Source: Bacteriovoracales bacterium (GTDB lineage Bacteria; Bdellovibrionota; Bacteriovoracia; Bacteriovoracales; Bacteriovoracaceae). From it: a DNA stretch of 64,000 bases. Positions 8,217 to 18,192 of this stretch are shown piece by piece. How positions within the stretch are numbered: the first letter of the stretch is position 1; every line of letters begins with the position of its first letter. The notes under the pieces were generated by a model, which saw only the letters and a program-made list of their open reading frames with translations, did no database searches and was not told where the DNA came from. Location of the stretch: positions 42,358 through 106,357 of the forward strand of contig JAOMEV010000003.1 of NCBI GenBank assembly GCA_028346125.1, given 5' to 3'. The position numbers and the translations under genes were made by a program.

Positions 8217-10949
8217 TTAATTTAGCAGTGGTAATTCAACAATAAAAAGGGTCCCTTCTCCAACCCTTGAATGAACTGAAATCGACCCTCCTAATTTTTC
8301 AACTTCTGCCTTAACAGCATCTAAACCAACTCCTCTTCCGGAAACATCAGTTAAACTCTCTTTTGTGCTAAACCCAGGCAGAAATATCATTTCTACAAGG
8401 GATTGAGAGTTTATACCTTTGAGTTCTTCTTCCTTTTTTAAACCTTTTTCTATTAATTTTCCTTTAATACTCTCAGGGTTAATACCTGAACCATCATCAA
8501 AAAACTTAACCACAAAGGATTCATCTTTAAGCCTAAAGTTTAACTCAATCTTTCCTATTTCACTTTTTGTTAAATCGAGCCTTTCTTTCTCGGTTTCAAT
8601 CCCATGATCAACCATGTTCCTAAAAAGGTGGATCGCATTTTTTATAAAGTTTGAGTATTTTTTTTCATCTACTCTTATTTCATCGCCATAAATATTGAGA
8701 TCTACTTTTTTACCTTGTTCTCGCGCCAACTCGGTGATCAATGATCTATACTTTTCAAATTTTTTCTTTATATCTGTTAAAAGATAATTTTTCATCAAAA
8801 GCTTCATGTAGTTTTCATCAATTTTATAGCCATCAGTATTATTAATAATCTCTGAGACTTGAACTGCACTCCCCTCTTCTGCTAAAAATCGATTTGCGGC
8901 TTCAACAATAAGTCGATTTTCTTTTAAAAAGTTTTTTAGTTGAGAATCAAATTTATTAACCTCTGAAGCCAAATTTTTAATATCCTTGTTTGAAATTATT
9001 GTTTCAATATTATTTAACAAGTAAGTTATACTTCTAAGACCATACTGAGCAAAACGTGCCTTCAATGTATGAAAGGTCCTAAAAAGTATTTCGAGGTCTT
9101 TTTCTTCATTTTCTCTAAAATCATCTAAAATATGATAAGTATCATCTAATAAATCGACAAAGTCTGCTGGGCTTCTAAGGCAAGAGGTAACAAACTCCGT
9201 TTTCTCTTTATCTATTTCTAGTTGGTTTTTAAGCTCTAATTCTTTTGTTTTGTCAGAAGCTATTAGAATAACTTTATCAATTCGAACATTTTCTCCTTCT
9301 TTAAAAATAGGACGAAACTCCAACTCGATATATTTATCATGATTACCTTCAAATATTTTTGGTGCCAACTCACATAGATCCTTAAATAATATTTTTTCTT
9401 CAAAAACATTATTCACCCATTTCTTAAAGTTTTCTGTTTTTTCAGGTTGTCCCTTGAAAAGAATATCCCAAATTTTTAAACCCTCGGGACAACTCTTTAA
9501 CAAATTAGTTTCCAAAAGCTGTTCAGTAATTTTAGTTACACCTTCTTGAATCACACCCTCTGAGTCAAAAGTAAGATAACCTTGACCTAAACTTCCCAAA
9601 AGCTCATCTCTTGATTTTTTTTGCTTAGAGGTCTCTTCAAGAATAGTCTTAAGAGAATCTTTTTCCTTTTTTAACTCTGCAGTTTTTTCTAACACTTTTT
9701 TGTGAAGACTCACAGCATGATTCTTAAGAACTTTCTTCGCCTCTGCTTCCTTTTCTAATGCCTTTTCTTTTATAAGGTTAAATTTATCGGCAAGCCCTAA
9801 TGATAGAAGAATAAGCTCTAAGGCATTACCAATAATAGGAGCTTGTTTAACGATTAAAATAGGAGGCAAAATACCCGTTGTCATTAGACCCATAACAATG
9901 GCCCCAATTAGCATAGAAACGAAGGCCAGACAAAAATAAATAGCGGGCCTATAACTAAAAAGTCTATAAAAACCTACGAGGAGAATAACTGTTGTAAAAG
10001 TAAATCCATTTATTGATTGATAATTTATGTTAAAAGAATAATCGAATATAAACGCCGAAGGTATTAGACCCGCACAAAAAATACTAAGTCCAATTAAACA
10101 TCGATAAGTTTTTGGCATTTCTTCCTTTATTTTTAAAAATTTAATCGTAAAAAAATAAAGAAAAAAGCCCGTAAGACCTATTAGAACTGTTATTCCGTTA
10201 TTACTCATAATAGGAGTATTACTAAAAAGAAACCTTTGTCCAAAACCTTGATATAAAGAAAGTCCTAACCCATAAGAAATAACATATAAAACGTAATACA
10301 AATAACTTAGGTTTTTGGTTGAAAGAAAAATAAAAGAGTTATAAAAAATCATCGAAAGAACGAGTCCAAAAAATAGACCTAAAATATAATTATCTTTTGT
10401 TTGGTCTTTGGCAAACCGAATAGGACTTGAAAGTGTTAAGTCAAACTGGTTAGCAGTCCCACGAATCTTAATATAATAAGTAGATTCATCTAAAGGCCTG
10501 AGTTTAAAAGTGAAAGACCTAGCTGCAACTTCTCTTGAAGAAAAAGGTTCCATATCGCCTGTTTTTGACCCTACCCAATCATCCTTACCTTTCTTTCTAT
10601 AAAGCTCAATTTCATCTTGAAGATAATAATGATGAGAGAGAAGCCATGTTTTTTGTTCCTTGGAGTAATTTTTTAATTTGAGACGGGCCCAAAAAGTGGA
10701 TTTAGAGTAACCAAAGTTAAGCTTTTTTTCCTCTCTATTCTTAAATTTTTTTTGCCAATTGTTTTGTACTATTTCAGTTATTGTTAATTTTCCCGAAGGA
10801 TCTTCCAAAATGGAAAGGTATTTCCCTAAAACGTGATGACTTTCTTGATCTGTGAGGGTTAAGGTTTTGGAATCTTCACCTTTAACACCAAAAGGGCCTA
10901 GTAAAATAATAAGAAGTAATGCTTTAAAGTAAATAAACAAAGAAATCAT
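8217..10949 (-). CDS. 7TMR-DISM sensor kinase 1 with Hpt-like and CheA-like ATPase domains
   Basis: 910 residues. Order: signal peptide (1-24); periplasmic 7TMR-DISM extracellular domain (25-180, with STYYIKIRG); seven membrane helices (187-390, 7TMR-DISM_7TM); coiled coil (392-450); PAS-like region (450-570); an Hpt-like helix bundle with FRTFHTLKARFAQYGL, His 627 being the CheA P1-type phosphosite; then a CheA-type ATPase: N-box HLFRNMVDHGIE (N778), G1 DDGSGI (819-824), and SGRGVGLDAV (869-878). It stops right after the ATPase: no CheW-like P5 and no receiver. DISM domains usually sense carbohydrates or small ligands. A closely built paralogue lies at 25651. No receiver gene is adjacent, so its partner is unknown. 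Confidence 0.88.
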   Translation of the reverse strand: MISLFIYFKALLLIILLGPFGVKGEDSKTLTLTDQESHHVLGKYLSILEDPSGKLTITEIVQNNWQKKFKNREEKKLNFGYSKSTFWARLKLKNYSKEQKTWLLSHHYYLQDEIELYRKKGKDDWVGSKTGDMEPFSSREVAARSFTFKLRPLDESTYYIKIRGTANQFDLTLSSPIRFAKDQTKDNYILGLFFGLVLSMIFYNSFIFLSTKNLSYLYYVLYVISYGLGLSLYQGFGQRFLFSNTPIMSNNGITVLIGLTGFFLYFFTIKFLKIKEEMPKTYRCLIGLSIFCAGLIPSAFIFDYSFNINYQSINGFTFTTVILLVGFYRLFSYRPAIYFCLAFVSMLIGAIVMGLMTTGILPPILIVKQAPIIGNALELILLSLGLADKFNLIKEKALEKEAEAKKVLKNHAVSLHKKVLEKTAELKKEKDSLKTILEETSKQKKSRDELLGSLGQGYLTFDSEGVIQEGVTKITEQLLETNLLKSCPEGLKIWDILFKGQPEKTENFKKWVNNVFEEKILFKDLCELAPKIFEGNHDKYIELEFRPIFKEGENVRIDKVILIASDKTKELELKNQLEIDKEKTEFVTSCLRSPADFVDLLDDTYHILDDFRENEEKDLEILFRTFHTLKARFAQYGLRSITYLLNNIETIISNKDIKNLASEVNKFDSQLKNFLKENRLIVEAANRFLAEEGSAVQVSEIINNTDGYKIDENYMKLLMKNYLLTDIKKKFEKYRSLITELAREQGKKVDLNIYGDEIRVDEKKYSNFIKNAIHLFRNMVDHGIETEKERLDLTKSEIGKIELNFRLKDESFVVKFFDDGSGINPESIKGKLIEKGLKKEEELKGINSQSLVEMIFLPGFSTKESLTDVSGRGVGLDAVKAEVEKLGGSISVHSRVGEGTLFIVELPLLN

Positions 10950-11270
10950 CCTAGAATATAATTAAAAATTGATCCTTTTATTATCTATAAGTTCTAAATA
11001 TTTCCTATATAGTAATAATGAAATCCATCATCCATTCAAGCTACCTTTCTTTTTTATATACTCAAGGCCCAAAATTACATTTTAAATTATATTAAACTTT
11101 TGACTATTTCTTAATTTTATCCGACATACCCAAGCAACTACTTAACCTATGCATAACTACTTATTTTTATATACGATTTTACAAGAAAAATTATTGAAAA
11201 TTCCAACATTAAAAATTTAATAAATAAATATTTATGGGTAGGTGCCAACTTTTTTTCAATTAGAGACCCG

Positions 11271-11296
11271 GTCCCCTCAGTTTAAACAGAGGGGAC
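11271..11296. terminator. Strong hairpin below the small outer-membrane gene
   Basis: Perfect 8-bp G+C-rich stem GTCCCCTC (11271-11278) and GAGGGGAC (11289-11296). On the plus strand it is followed by ATTTTTAAAATTTATTTT; on the minus strand, where the neighbouring gene ends at 11313, the U-tract is poor. It may act in both directions or protect the mRNA end. The remainder of 10950-11312 shows no gene. Confidence 0.55.
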
Positions 11297-11312
11297 ATTT
11301 TTAAAATTTATT

Positions 11313-11816
11313 TTAGAAGAAAAATCCAATCGAAAAGTAGGGAAGAGAAGTTTTTAATTTTGTGGCCGTGTTTATTCCAAAGGCCAAACTCAACCCCCAA
11401 TCTGTTACCCAATCAAGACCATAACTTATGTAAGGCAAACCTACAGTACCGGAACCTATCCCAAACTTTGAGTCCCCACTACCTGCCGTAAGCGTGAGCG
11501 TTGTACTACCATAACCTGCACCAACAAAGGGGGTAAAGTTCCAATCTAGAAGAAAAAAGAGCGCATGAGCTCCAACAGTTTTTATATTATATGTAAGCAA
11601 ACCACTAGTTATATCACCATTGGAATAACCAGCTGCTAATCTAATTCTGCTCGTCGGGTGCCAAGCAAGGTTATAACCAGCAATAGAAAGCAATGGGTGC
11701 CCGAGAAGATCATAAGTAAAACCAAACTTGTTACTGTCACGACTACTTGCATGAGTTGAGTGGCTCGAAATTAAAATGGAAAAAGTAATAAGGAGTAAGC
11801 AAAGTATTTTTTTCAT
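11313..11816 (-). CDS. Small exported protein, probable outer-membrane beta-barrel
   Basis: 167 residues with a standard signal peptide (MKKILCLLLITFSILISSHSTHA). The mature part is dominated by Gly-rich amphipathic strands (RIRLAAGYSNGD, FTPFVGAGYGSTTLTLTAG, GLSLAFGINTATKL) and ends in Phe-Phe-Phe, the C-terminal aromatic signature recognised by the BAM machinery. This is the layout of small eight-stranded barrels of the OmpW/OmpA-barrel sort, though no specific family is clear. GGAGAG sits in front of the ATG. It is a single gene; the DISM kinase on one side and the ABC ATPase on the other are well separated from it. Confidence 0.65.
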   Translation of the reverse strand: MKKILCLLLITFSILISSHSTHASSRDSNKFGFTYDLLGHPLLSIAGYNLAWHPTSRIRLAAGYSNGDITSGLLTYNIKTVGAHALFFLLDWNFTPFVGAGYGSTTLTLTAGSGDSKFGIGSGTVGLPYISYGLDWVTDWGLSLAFGINTATKLKTSLPYFSIGFFF

Positions 11817-12430
11817 AACTACTCTCCGAAAATATTAAAACTATTTACGGACCGATCGTTTTAAAAAATTAAAACTTTAATTAATTTATTTCAAATAATA
11901 AGTAACCTTGGTCTGGCCAATCTTTTTAGTCGGATGTTTTCTTTTAACCCTTTTGAAAAAAGCTCTTTTAATTCATTCAAAATGGACTTTCAGGCCAGTA
12001 TTTTAGATAACTCAGTCATGTCAAAATTATTGGAAGCTTAATTTTTTTATCTTTTCCACCTCAAATGAGACCTCTTTGGCCACGACAACTCTTTTCCCAC
12101 TTTAAGTCTTCCGAAAAAGAATCCAATACGGGACAGCTCGAACATCAAAGTGTTTTTGCCATTTTTTTCTAGGATCCCTTTAAACGGGAAGTTTGATTTT
12201 TTTCTTTTTTATATAAAACAGCGCCCTTTTTGGGTTCTTGTTTATATTTATTGAATAAACTGCCAATTTTTCACTTTCTAATTGAGGAAGGTCAAAGCGA
12301 AGCTTCTTTCAAAACTTTGACACCATGTTACCCAAAAATAATATAACCGTAAGAATTATTTCAATTAAATGATTAATCAAATATGGTCCGTTTAGCACTT
12401 AAAATTAATTTCAATTTGGAATATATGTTT
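11817..12430. other. Long intergenic region without a clear gene
   Basis: 614 bp. On the minus strand around 12050-12170 two short frames separated by a stop read as possible degraded protein sequence (including VRAVPYWILFRK and GKRVVVAKEVSFEVEKIKK), but I cannot tie them to a family. No RNA gene or strong terminator seen; the few CCC/GGG stem pairs near 12225 are too short. Confidence 0.4.
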
Positions 12431-14143
12431 CTACAGAGAAGCTTCCTTCGAAATTCCTTTAGGAATTGAATCAATAAGCCTTTTTGTATAATCCTTTGAT
12501 GGATTCTTATAGATTTCACTTGGAGAGGCCATCTCTACAATTTTCCCTTCCTTCATGACAGCAATTTGGTCAGAAAAGTATTTGACCACATTGAGGTCGT
12601 GAGAAATAAAAATATAAGTGAGATCAAACTCTTCTTGGAGGTCCTGTAACAGGTTCAAAACTTGGGCCTGAATTGACACATCTAAAGCGGAGACCGATTC
12701 ATCACAAATAATAAACTCAGGCTTGACTGTCAAAGTCCTAGCTATGCAGATTCTTTGCCTCTGTCCTCCAGAAAACTCATGGGGATAACGTGAATAATGT
12801 TCAGGTAAAAGTCCAACTTTTTCTAAAAGCCCATGGGCGATTTCCTTTCTCTCTTTTTTATCCTTTCCAATTTTGTGAATATGAAGAGGCTCTGTAATAA
12901 TTTCACCTACAGTCATACGAGGATTTAAAGAAGAATAAGGATCTTGAAAAATAATTTGAAGCTTCTTACGCATAGACCTCATCTCTTTTGAATTCAAATT
13001 TGAGAGGTTTTGTCCTCGGTAAATAATTTCCCCACTTGTGGGCTCTGTAAGGTGGAGAATTGTCCTTCCCAAAGTTGTCTTACCTGAACCACTTTCTCCA
13101 ACAAGACCTAATGTCATTCCTTTTTTTAAAGTAAAACTTACATCATCAACGGCCTTGAAGTGGTCAATGGTCCTCCCAAGAATTCCCCCTTTGATCGGAA
13201 AGTATTTTGAACAATTCTTGACCTCAAGAAGGATTGGGTTTTTATTTTCTTCTAAATTTTTTTCCACTTTTATTTCTATTTTTTCTTTTGGAAAAGAAAA
13301 ACTAGGGTCTTCTTTTGCAAGAAAGTCCTGGACAGTGGGCAGTCTTTTTGGATTATCCCCTAAAGAGGGACGACAAGCTAAAAGGCCCTTTGTATAGGGG
13401 TGCTTAGGATTTAAAAAGAGGTCCTCTGTTTTTCCTTGCTCAACAATAACCCCATGCTTCATAACCGCAACGCGATCAGCTATTTCAGCGACAACAGATA
13501 AGTCATGGCTTATAAAAAGAAGACTCATCTTGTGGTTTTTTTTCAATGAAACGAGAAGCTCTAAAACTTGTTTTTGAATTGTAACATCAAGTGCTGTTGT
13601 TGGTTCATCACAAATCATCAAATCTGGTTCACAAGCTAAGGCCATGGCAATCATCACCCTTTGTCTTTGTCCTCCAGAAAGCTGGTGAGGATAATCATCT
13701 ACTTTTCTCGAAGCATCTGGAATACCTACCTCTTCTAAAAGCTGTATTGACCTTTCTCTGGCCTCTTTTTTTGAAACATCCTGATGGAGGATGATTGTTT
13801 CTATGATTTGATTACCTATTTTGAAGACCGGATTGAGGCTTGTCATAGGCTCTTGAAAAATCATTGTAATTTTGTTGCCCCTAAGCTCGGTCATCTCCTT
13901 TGTGGTGAAGTTTAATATATTTTTACCCTTATACAGAATTTCACCATTTTGGATTTTTGCCTGTGGTTTTGGTAAAAGCCCCATGATTGCTAGAGATGTC
14001 ACACTCTTTCCAGACCCTGACTCACCAACAAGCCCAAAAGTTTCTCCTTCTTTAATAAATAAGGACGAGTTTTTGACCGCATTTACAGGTTTTCCTTCAA
14101 CAAAAAAATCAACACTTAAGTTTTTAATATCAATGACGTTCAT
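12431..14143 (-). CDS. Fused double ABC ATPase, dipeptide/oligopeptide type (DppD-DppF / YejF-like)
   Basis: Start set at the ATG at 14143 ([13 protein letters not shown]), 7 bp after the stop of the preceding gene; the frame runs further upstream only by overlapping it. 570 residues hold two full ATPase domains: domain 1 with Walker A GESGSGKS, signature LSGGQRQRV and Walker [13 protein letters not shown]; domain 2 with [17 protein letters not shown] and [12 protein letters not shown]. The oligopeptide C-terminal motif ([11 protein letters not shown]) follows domain 1 and [11 protein letters not shown] follows domain 2. This is the energy-coupling subunit of peptide importers. No permease or binding-protein gene is adjacent, so it must work with membrane partners encoded elsewhere. 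It is coupled to the FKBP gene. Confidence 0.92.
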   Translation of the reverse strand: MNVIDIKNLSVDFFVEGKPVNAVKNSSLFIKEGETFGLVGESGSGKSVTSLAIMGLLPKPQAKIQNGEILYKGKNILNFTTKEMTELRGNKITMIFQEPMTSLNPVFKIGNQIIETIILHQDVSKKEARERSIQLLEEVGIPDASRKVDDYPHQLSGGQRQRVMIAMALACEPDLMICDEPTTALDVTIQKQVLELLVSLKKNHKMSLLFISHDLSVVAEIADRVAVMKHGVIVEQGKTEDLFLNPKHPYTKGLLACRPSLGDNPKRLPTVQDFLAKEDPSFSFPKEKIEIKVEKNLEENKNPILLEVKNCSKYFPIKGGILGRTIDHFKAVDDVSFTLKKGMTLGLVGESGSGKTTLGRTILHLTEPTSGEIIYRGQNLSNLNSKEMRSMRKKLQIIFQDPYSSLNPRMTVGEIITEPLHIHKIGKDKKERKEIAHGLLEKVGLLPEHYSRYPHEFSGGQRQRICIARTLTVKPEFIICDESVSALDVSIQAQVLNLLQDLQEEFDLTYIFISHDLNVVKYFSDQIAVMKEGKIVEMASPSEIYKNPSKDYTKRLIDSIPKGISKEASL

Positions 14144-14150
14144 TTTATTC

Positions 14151-14639
14151 TCACTTAAAATTAAAGTTATCCTCAAACATTCTTGTCTGAGATGTTCGTG
14201 CTTCGCTATTTGCACATGATATCTTATTTACAAATATATCAAATAAAAGCTTTGCTCCTGCTAGCGGATGATTGGCATCTAAATATATGTGAGTATCATC
14301 TTTGGAAATAACTTTACCAAACTTACTCCTGCCATCATTCATGTCTAATTCATATTTATAACCTATTTCTGGATTAAAATCTTCGTTTTTTAAATCTCTC
14401 TCCATTTTATAGACTAGGTTTTCATCGTAATCACCGTAGGCCTCATGAGGCTCTAATGTAACAATCACCCTCTCCTCAACTTTTGCACCTAATAAGGCTT
14501 TTTGAATTTTTTTAAAAAAGTGGATTGAAGGGTGAAAGTAGCTAAAGTTCGTTTTTGTATAGACTTTTACATCAGAGTCCTCAGTAAAGATAAAAACCTT
14601 AAAACTCAAATCGACAAACTTTCCTTCATTAATGGTCAC
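14151..14639 (-). CDS. FKBP-type peptidyl-prolyl isomerase, SlyD-like
   Basis: 162 residues, cytoplasmic. It has the split FKBP layout with an inserted chaperone (IF) domain: LEPHEAYGDYDENLV (about residues 62-76) opens the insert and YLDANHPLAGAKLLFDIFV (about 119-137) closes it, both diagnostic for SlyD-type enzymes. The first FKBP strands are poorly conserved and the usual DGxxxDSS loop is changed (EDSDVKVYTKT), so isomerase activity may be weak while the holdase role stays. There is no His-rich metal tail as in E. coli SlyD. The start is GTG behind AAGGTGG. It is 7 bp upstream of the peptide-transporter ATPase in one operon. Confidence 0.8.
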   Translation of the reverse strand: MTINEGKFVDLSFKVFIFTEDSDVKVYTKTNFSYFHPSIHFFKKIQKALLGAKVEERVIVTLEPHEAYGDYDENLVYKMERDLKNEDFNPEIGYKYELDMNDGRSKFGKVISKDDTHIYLDANHPLAGAKLLFDIFVNKISCANSEARTSQTRMFEDNFNFK

Positions 14640-14761
14640 AGTTCCACCTTGTTTTAATTCAAGAAAAAGGTAAACAGTTTTAAAAAGTTTGACAAGTCAA
14701 AAAAATGTTTCATAACATAAACTTTTAGGTTATTAATATTTTAACACAAGGGGAAAAAGCT

Positions 14762-15403
14762 ATGAAAACCGTTTTAGTTTTAATTTTTATGGGTCTATCT
14801 AATATATGCATGGCAACACAAACACTTGAAGAAAACCTTGGTAAAGAGGCCAAGTTCACTCTTATTAAAGAGAAAAGCAGAACAAACTATATGATTAAAT
14901 CAGGCAAAAGCTTACTCAAAGTTGCTGATATTAAAAGAATGGAAGATGGAATAGAGTACCAGGTTAACTGGAAATATGATGTTCTCGTAAAATGGGCAGG
15001 GAAAAGAGCTGGAACGATCAAGCTTATGATGCCTGGTGAAGTTTTTAGCGATTCTTTTTGGTCTAATCTACAAGATGGCGCCATACGTACTTCTAATCTA
15101 ACAATGACCTATATCGCCAATAAAAGCTCCGTTACAGTAAATAACAAGACGTATGAGGATTGCAATATCATTAAAATAGACGACGTCAGAGATTCAAACC
15201 TTCATGCTCTTGAAAAGGTCCTCAAGGTGAAAGCAATAGAACTAGGACTCATCGATGAGAATAACTTTAGAGAAGAAAAAGTAGAAAATATCGAGATTGA
15301 AGCCGTAACCCATAAAGACGGTCCTGTGATGGGCGTACTCCAATGGACTATCCAGGGCGATGTAAAAGGTTACTCAATAAAGATGGGCTTCGATTTAATT
15401 TAA
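14762..15403 (+). CDS. Hypothetical exported protein
   Basis: 213 residues with a signal peptide (MKTVLVLIFMGLSNICMA). ATG start with GGGGAAAA upstream. The mature protein is mixed alpha/beta with no Cys pair of note, no transmembrane segment and no motif that I recognise; it ends in a beta-rich stretch (AVTHKDGPVMGVLQWTIQG). It is followed 12 bp later by a second exported protein with its own AAGGAG, so the two are an operon and probably work together in the periplasm. Function unknown. Confidence 0.6.
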   Translation: MKTVLVLIFMGLSNICMATQTLEENLGKEAKFTLIKEKSRTNYMIKSGKSLLKVADIKRMEDGIEYQVNWKYDVLVKWAGKRAGTIKLMMPGEVFSDSFWSNLQDGAIRTSNLTMTYIANKSSVTVNNKTYEDCNIIKIDDVRDSNLHALEKVLKVKAIELGLIDENNFREEKVENIEIEAVTHKDGPVMGVLQWTIQGDVKGYSIKMGFDLI

Positions 15404-15415
15404 AAGGAGAATATT

Positions 15416-16330
15416 ATGAATAGGATAATACTTGGAACTTTAGCAATGGCCATAAATATCCAGGCCTTTGCTCATAATGATAATTATAACAAAGATGTCG
15501 AATCAATAAAAAGTATGACAGGTTGTTATAAAGTTACCTTTAGAAATGCAGAAACTTTTGCTTTCAGTAAAAATTATAAATACCATGATAGATTTAAATC
15601 AGGACCAGTTCTTGAATGGATTTTTGTAGATTCAGAAAGTCCAAGAAAATTATCCCTTCAACATCTATTAGTTGCCGGACCTCATATAATCAAACATTGG
15701 AGGCAAGAATGGACCCACGAAGAAACATCCTTATATGAATACCAAGGAGATTTTAAATGGACTCCAAAAGATCTAGATCCTCTTAATGTTGTAAACCAGT
15801 GGACACAAAAAGTTTACCAGGTTGATGATAGCCCAAGATATGAGTGTTCAGCTCCTTGGATTCGATACAATAAAAAAAATTACTGGGAATGCACGACGAA
15901 TGCTCCTTTACCGAGACGTGAATACTCCAAAAGAAATGATTATAATATAATGAAAAGGACCAACCGCCACGAAATCATTTCCGGTGGCCATGCTCATGAC
16001 CAGGATAATGTAAAAATTCTAAAGACAAAAGAATTTCAAAAACCTTTAGTCATGGAAAAAGGCCTAAACCTCTATACAAAAGTTTCTAACTCTCTTTGTA
16101 ATAAAGCGAAAAATTGGTGGAAAGACCATAAAGACTATTGGTTTCATGTAAGAAATATTTGGGACGAGTTCTATTCGAAAAGAGAACCAATGAAATTTAG
16201 AAAAAAGGTTGATGGAAGTACTCTCTGGCAAAGACTTTTTGAACTGGGAGATCAATATAAAGAAAATCCAAATGAAATAGAAGCACTTAAAAAAGAAATT
16301 AATACGACAATTAAGGAATTTCTTTATTAG
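15416..16330 (+). CDS. Exported protein resembling the DUF6607 family
   Basis: 304 residues, signal peptide ending IQAFA. Conserved-looking stretches are SIKSMTGCYKVTFRNAETFA (33-52), LSLQHLLVAG and IIKHWRQEWTHE, then WTQKVYQVDDSPRYEC and WIRYNKKNYWECTTNAPLPRRE; from memory these match DUF6607, a family of about 300-residue exported proteins of unknown function seen mostly in marine bacteria. Lipid- or lipocalin-like binding would suit the beta-rich, aromatic composition, but that is a guess. AAGGAG precedes the ATG. It is second in an operon of two exported proteins and is followed by a small Cys-pair protein. Confidence 0.6.
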   Translation: MNRIILGTLAMAINIQAFAHNDNYNKDVESIKSMTGCYKVTFRNAETFAFSKNYKYHDRFKSGPVLEWIFVDSESPRKLSLQHLLVAGPHIIKHWRQEWTHEETSLYEYQGDFKWTPKDLDPLNVVNQWTQKVYQVDDSPRYECSAPWIRYNKKNYWECTTNAPLPRREYSKRNDYNIMKRTNRHEIISGGHAHDQDNVKILKTKEFQKPLVMEKGLNLYTKVSNSLCNKAKNWWKDHKDYWFHVRNIWDEFYSKREPMKFRKKVDGSTLWQRLFELGDQYKENPNEIEALKKEINTTIKEFLY

Positions 16331-16343
16331 AGAGGAGATGAAT

Positions 16344-16586
16344 ATGAGTTCTTGTAATAATAACAAAGATATCAGAGTAGGACTTTGTCACAAGTGTGAC
16401 AAAGTCACACTTTTCATGGGTGATACTTCGTTAAAGTTAGATACAGATAACTTTTTAAAACACGCGAAAGTTGTGAAAATAGCCGAAGAACGAATTTTAG
16501 CAATGAGAGAGAAATTAAAAAAAGAGGAAAAGAGAAAAGAGAAAAAGCCTCGAGACAATTCTTTTTTAAGCCTTCTTAAGGCCTAA
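16344..16586 (+). CDS. Small protein with CxxC motif
   Basis: 80 residues if started at the ATG at 16344 (MSSCNNNKD), which has GAGGAG at the right distance; an ATG at 16338 lies too close to that site. It has a CHKC pair at residues 17-20 (GLCHKCDKVTLF), typical of a zinc or redox knuckle, then a Lys/Glu-rich helix (AEERILAMREKLKKEEKRKE). It starts 13 bp after the DUF6607-like gene and may be in the same transcript. Function unknown. Confidence 0.5.
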   Translation: MSSCNNNKDIRVGLCHKCDKVTLFMGDTSLKLDTDNFLKHAKVVKIAEERILAMREKLKKEEKRKEKKPRDNSFLSLLKA

Positions 16587-16627
16587 TATATCGTTGTTTT
16601 TAAAGAAGTAAACAATAGGTTTTTTTT

Positions 16628-16873
16628 ATGGCCGACATATTAAAATTTAAAATAAAAAAGAATAAAGATTTTAAAAATGATCCAAAGTTTAATACCTTAA
16701 TGCTACAAAAAATAATGGATCATATTTATTGCCAAGTGAAAATTAATATTGATAAGGGGTTTCAAGGAGGGCTTTACGACCTTATAGGCGTTTACTGTAA
16801 AGCAAACAAAAACGATAAAAGGTTAAAGGAAGTATTTATAAAAGAAATATTAGATAGAAACAACCCCTCCTAA
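16628..16873 (+). CDS. Small hypothetical protein
   Basis: 81 residues, cytoplasmic, Lys- and Asn-rich, mostly helical (MADILKFKIKKNKDFKN...). The ribosome site is weak (AATAGG, 9 bases away). Nothing diagnostic can be seen; the body NTLMLQKIMDHIYCQVKINI could be one amphipathic helix. It sits 41 bp after the CxxC protein and before a bidirectional-looking hairpin. It could be a real operon member or a chance frame; length and position favour the first. Confidence 0.4.
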   Translation: MADILKFKIKKNKDFKNDPKFNTLMLQKIMDHIYCQVKINIDKGFQGGLYDLIGVYCKANKNDKRLKEVFIKEILDRNNPS

Positions 16874-16900
16874 GACCCAGAAAATCTTTTTATGTAAAAT

Positions 16901-16926
16901 CCCCCTCCTACCTATGTAGAAGGGGG
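16901..16926 (-). terminator. Terminator hairpin between convergent genes
   Basis: CCCCCTCCTAC (16901-16911) pairs with GTAGAAGGGGG (16916-16926) with one mismatch and a 4-base loop. On the minus strand ATTTTACA follows. It ends the Fe-binding protein gene (stop at 16935) and probably stops read-through from the plus strand too. Confidence 0.7.
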
Positions 16927-16934
16927 TATGTGAA

Positions 16935-17972
16935 TTAATTAAAGCCTGCTCTTTGCATAACTTTTATAGCTTTTTCTCTTAGGTTACCAAGCTTAGGGAG
17001 AGAAACTAAGTCTTGCTTAAAAGAACCTTTCGTTATTCCATCTTGCATTTTTCCAAAAGACTGAACAATAAGAGAGAGATTTACATTCTTTTTAAGAGGA
17101 TACTCATGGTTCACTTGAGCATACATATGCTGTGCTAAGTCTCCTGATAAAAATTCTATAAGTTTAATAGCATTCTCTTTATTTTTTGCATATTTGGTGA
17201 TGCCAGCGCCACTAAGGTTAACATGGGTTCCAACGCCCTTTTGGTCAGGAAAAAATATTCCTGCAGAAGCTGCCCAAGTTCTTTGCTTTGGGTTTTCAAG
17301 CATTTTTCCCATATAATAGGTATTGCCAAGAGCAAGGTCACAAAGCCCTTCCGCAATCGCTTTCACTTGAGACCTATCGTTTCCTTGTGGCTTTCTGGCC
17401 AAATTAGCTTTAACTTCTTTTGCCCACTTCAAGGAATATTCTTCACCATGATGGAAAATCATTGAGGAAACTAATGCCAAATTGTAATTGTGGAGACCAG
17501 AACGACTACATATTTTTCCTTTGAATTTTTTACTGGTTAGATCTTTATATGATTGAAGATCTTTTGGGCTAACTCTATCTTTGGAATAGTAAATAATTCT
17601 GGCCCTTGCTGATAGGCCTACCCATAAATTCTTTTCGTGCCGAAACTTACTTGGAATATTTTCTGATACGACTTTAGATTCAAAAGGCTGGAATAATCCA
17701 AGGTTAGCAATTTTTGAAAGGTTACCAATATCAACAGTTAAGATAGCATCTGCAGGAGTATTTTTTCCTTCATTTTTCAGTCTCTCAATAAGGCCTTTTT
17801 TAGTAAAAAAAACGTTTACTTTTATACCCGTCTTTTGTTCAAAGACTTTCAAAAAGGGCTTTAATAGAAACTCCTGCCTATAAGAATAAAGGTTTACTTC
17901 TTTTTTCTCTTTTGAATAAACATTAAAGGTTACGATGGACATAAAACTCAGAAAGAGGAGAATTGTTTTCAT
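16935..17972 (-). CDS. Periplasmic Fe(III)-binding protein of an ABC importer (FbpA/FutA-like)
   Basis: 345 residues with a signal peptide (MKTILLFLSFMSIVTFNVYS). VNLYSYRQEFLLKPFLKVFE, residues 76-82 (TPADAILTVD) and the tyrosine pair in LALGNTYYMGKM match the FutA/FbpA/IdiA class, where paired Tyr residues hold ferric iron directly. Length is right (about 340). ATG start behind AAAGGA. The inner-membrane permease and ATPase are not next to it. The neighbourhood (bacterioferritin, flavodoxin) also concerns iron, so iron-responsive control is likely, but I see no clear Fur box. Confidence 0.88.
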   Translation of the reverse strand: MKTILLFLSFMSIVTFNVYSKEKKEVNLYSYRQEFLLKPFLKVFEQKTGIKVNVFFTKKGLIERLKNEGKNTPADAILTVDIGNLSKIANLGLFQPFESKVVSENIPSKFRHEKNLWVGLSARARIIYYSKDRVSPKDLQSYKDLTSKKFKGKICSRSGLHNYNLALVSSMIFHHGEEYSLKWAKEVKANLARKPQGNDRSQVKAIAEGLCDLALGNTYYMGKMLENPKQRTWAASAGIFFPDQKGVGTHVNLSGAGITKYAKNKENAIKLIEFLSGDLAQHMYAQVNHEYPLKKNVNLSLIVQSFGKMQDGITKGSFKQDLVSLPKLGNLREKAIKVMQRAGFN

Positions 17973-18167
17973 ATTTTTTTCCTTTGGTTAAGTTAAAAGA
18001 ACCTTTCAGGCCACATTCTACACCAAAAGTTTGTCACATCAAACTATTATTCAAGCACGCAAACAAAGTTTATTCTTTTTGGGTTAATATCAACAGAGAG
18101 GGTTTATAAATATCGGAGGACTTTTTAATTTTATTAAATAAATTTAAAGCCTTAAAAGCTTGAGTTC

Positions 18168-18192
18168 GGCCTAAGTACCTAGGGCCTTTTTT
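18168..18192 (+). terminator. Plus-strand hairpin and T-tract with no gene in front
   Basis: GGCC (18168-18171) can pair with GGCC (18183-18186) with partial extension, followed by six T. On the plus strand no coding gene precedes it: 17973-18268 holds only the promoter of the Fe-binding protein gene on the other strand. It could mark the end of a small RNA, or be chance in a region rich in GGCC. Confidence 0.3.

Noticed and set aside
11817..12430. Two minus-strand frames at about 12050-12170 that look like a PilZ- or cold-shock-like fragment
   Set aside because: Too short, separated by a stop, and no motif residue can be assigned; I list the region only as intergenic.
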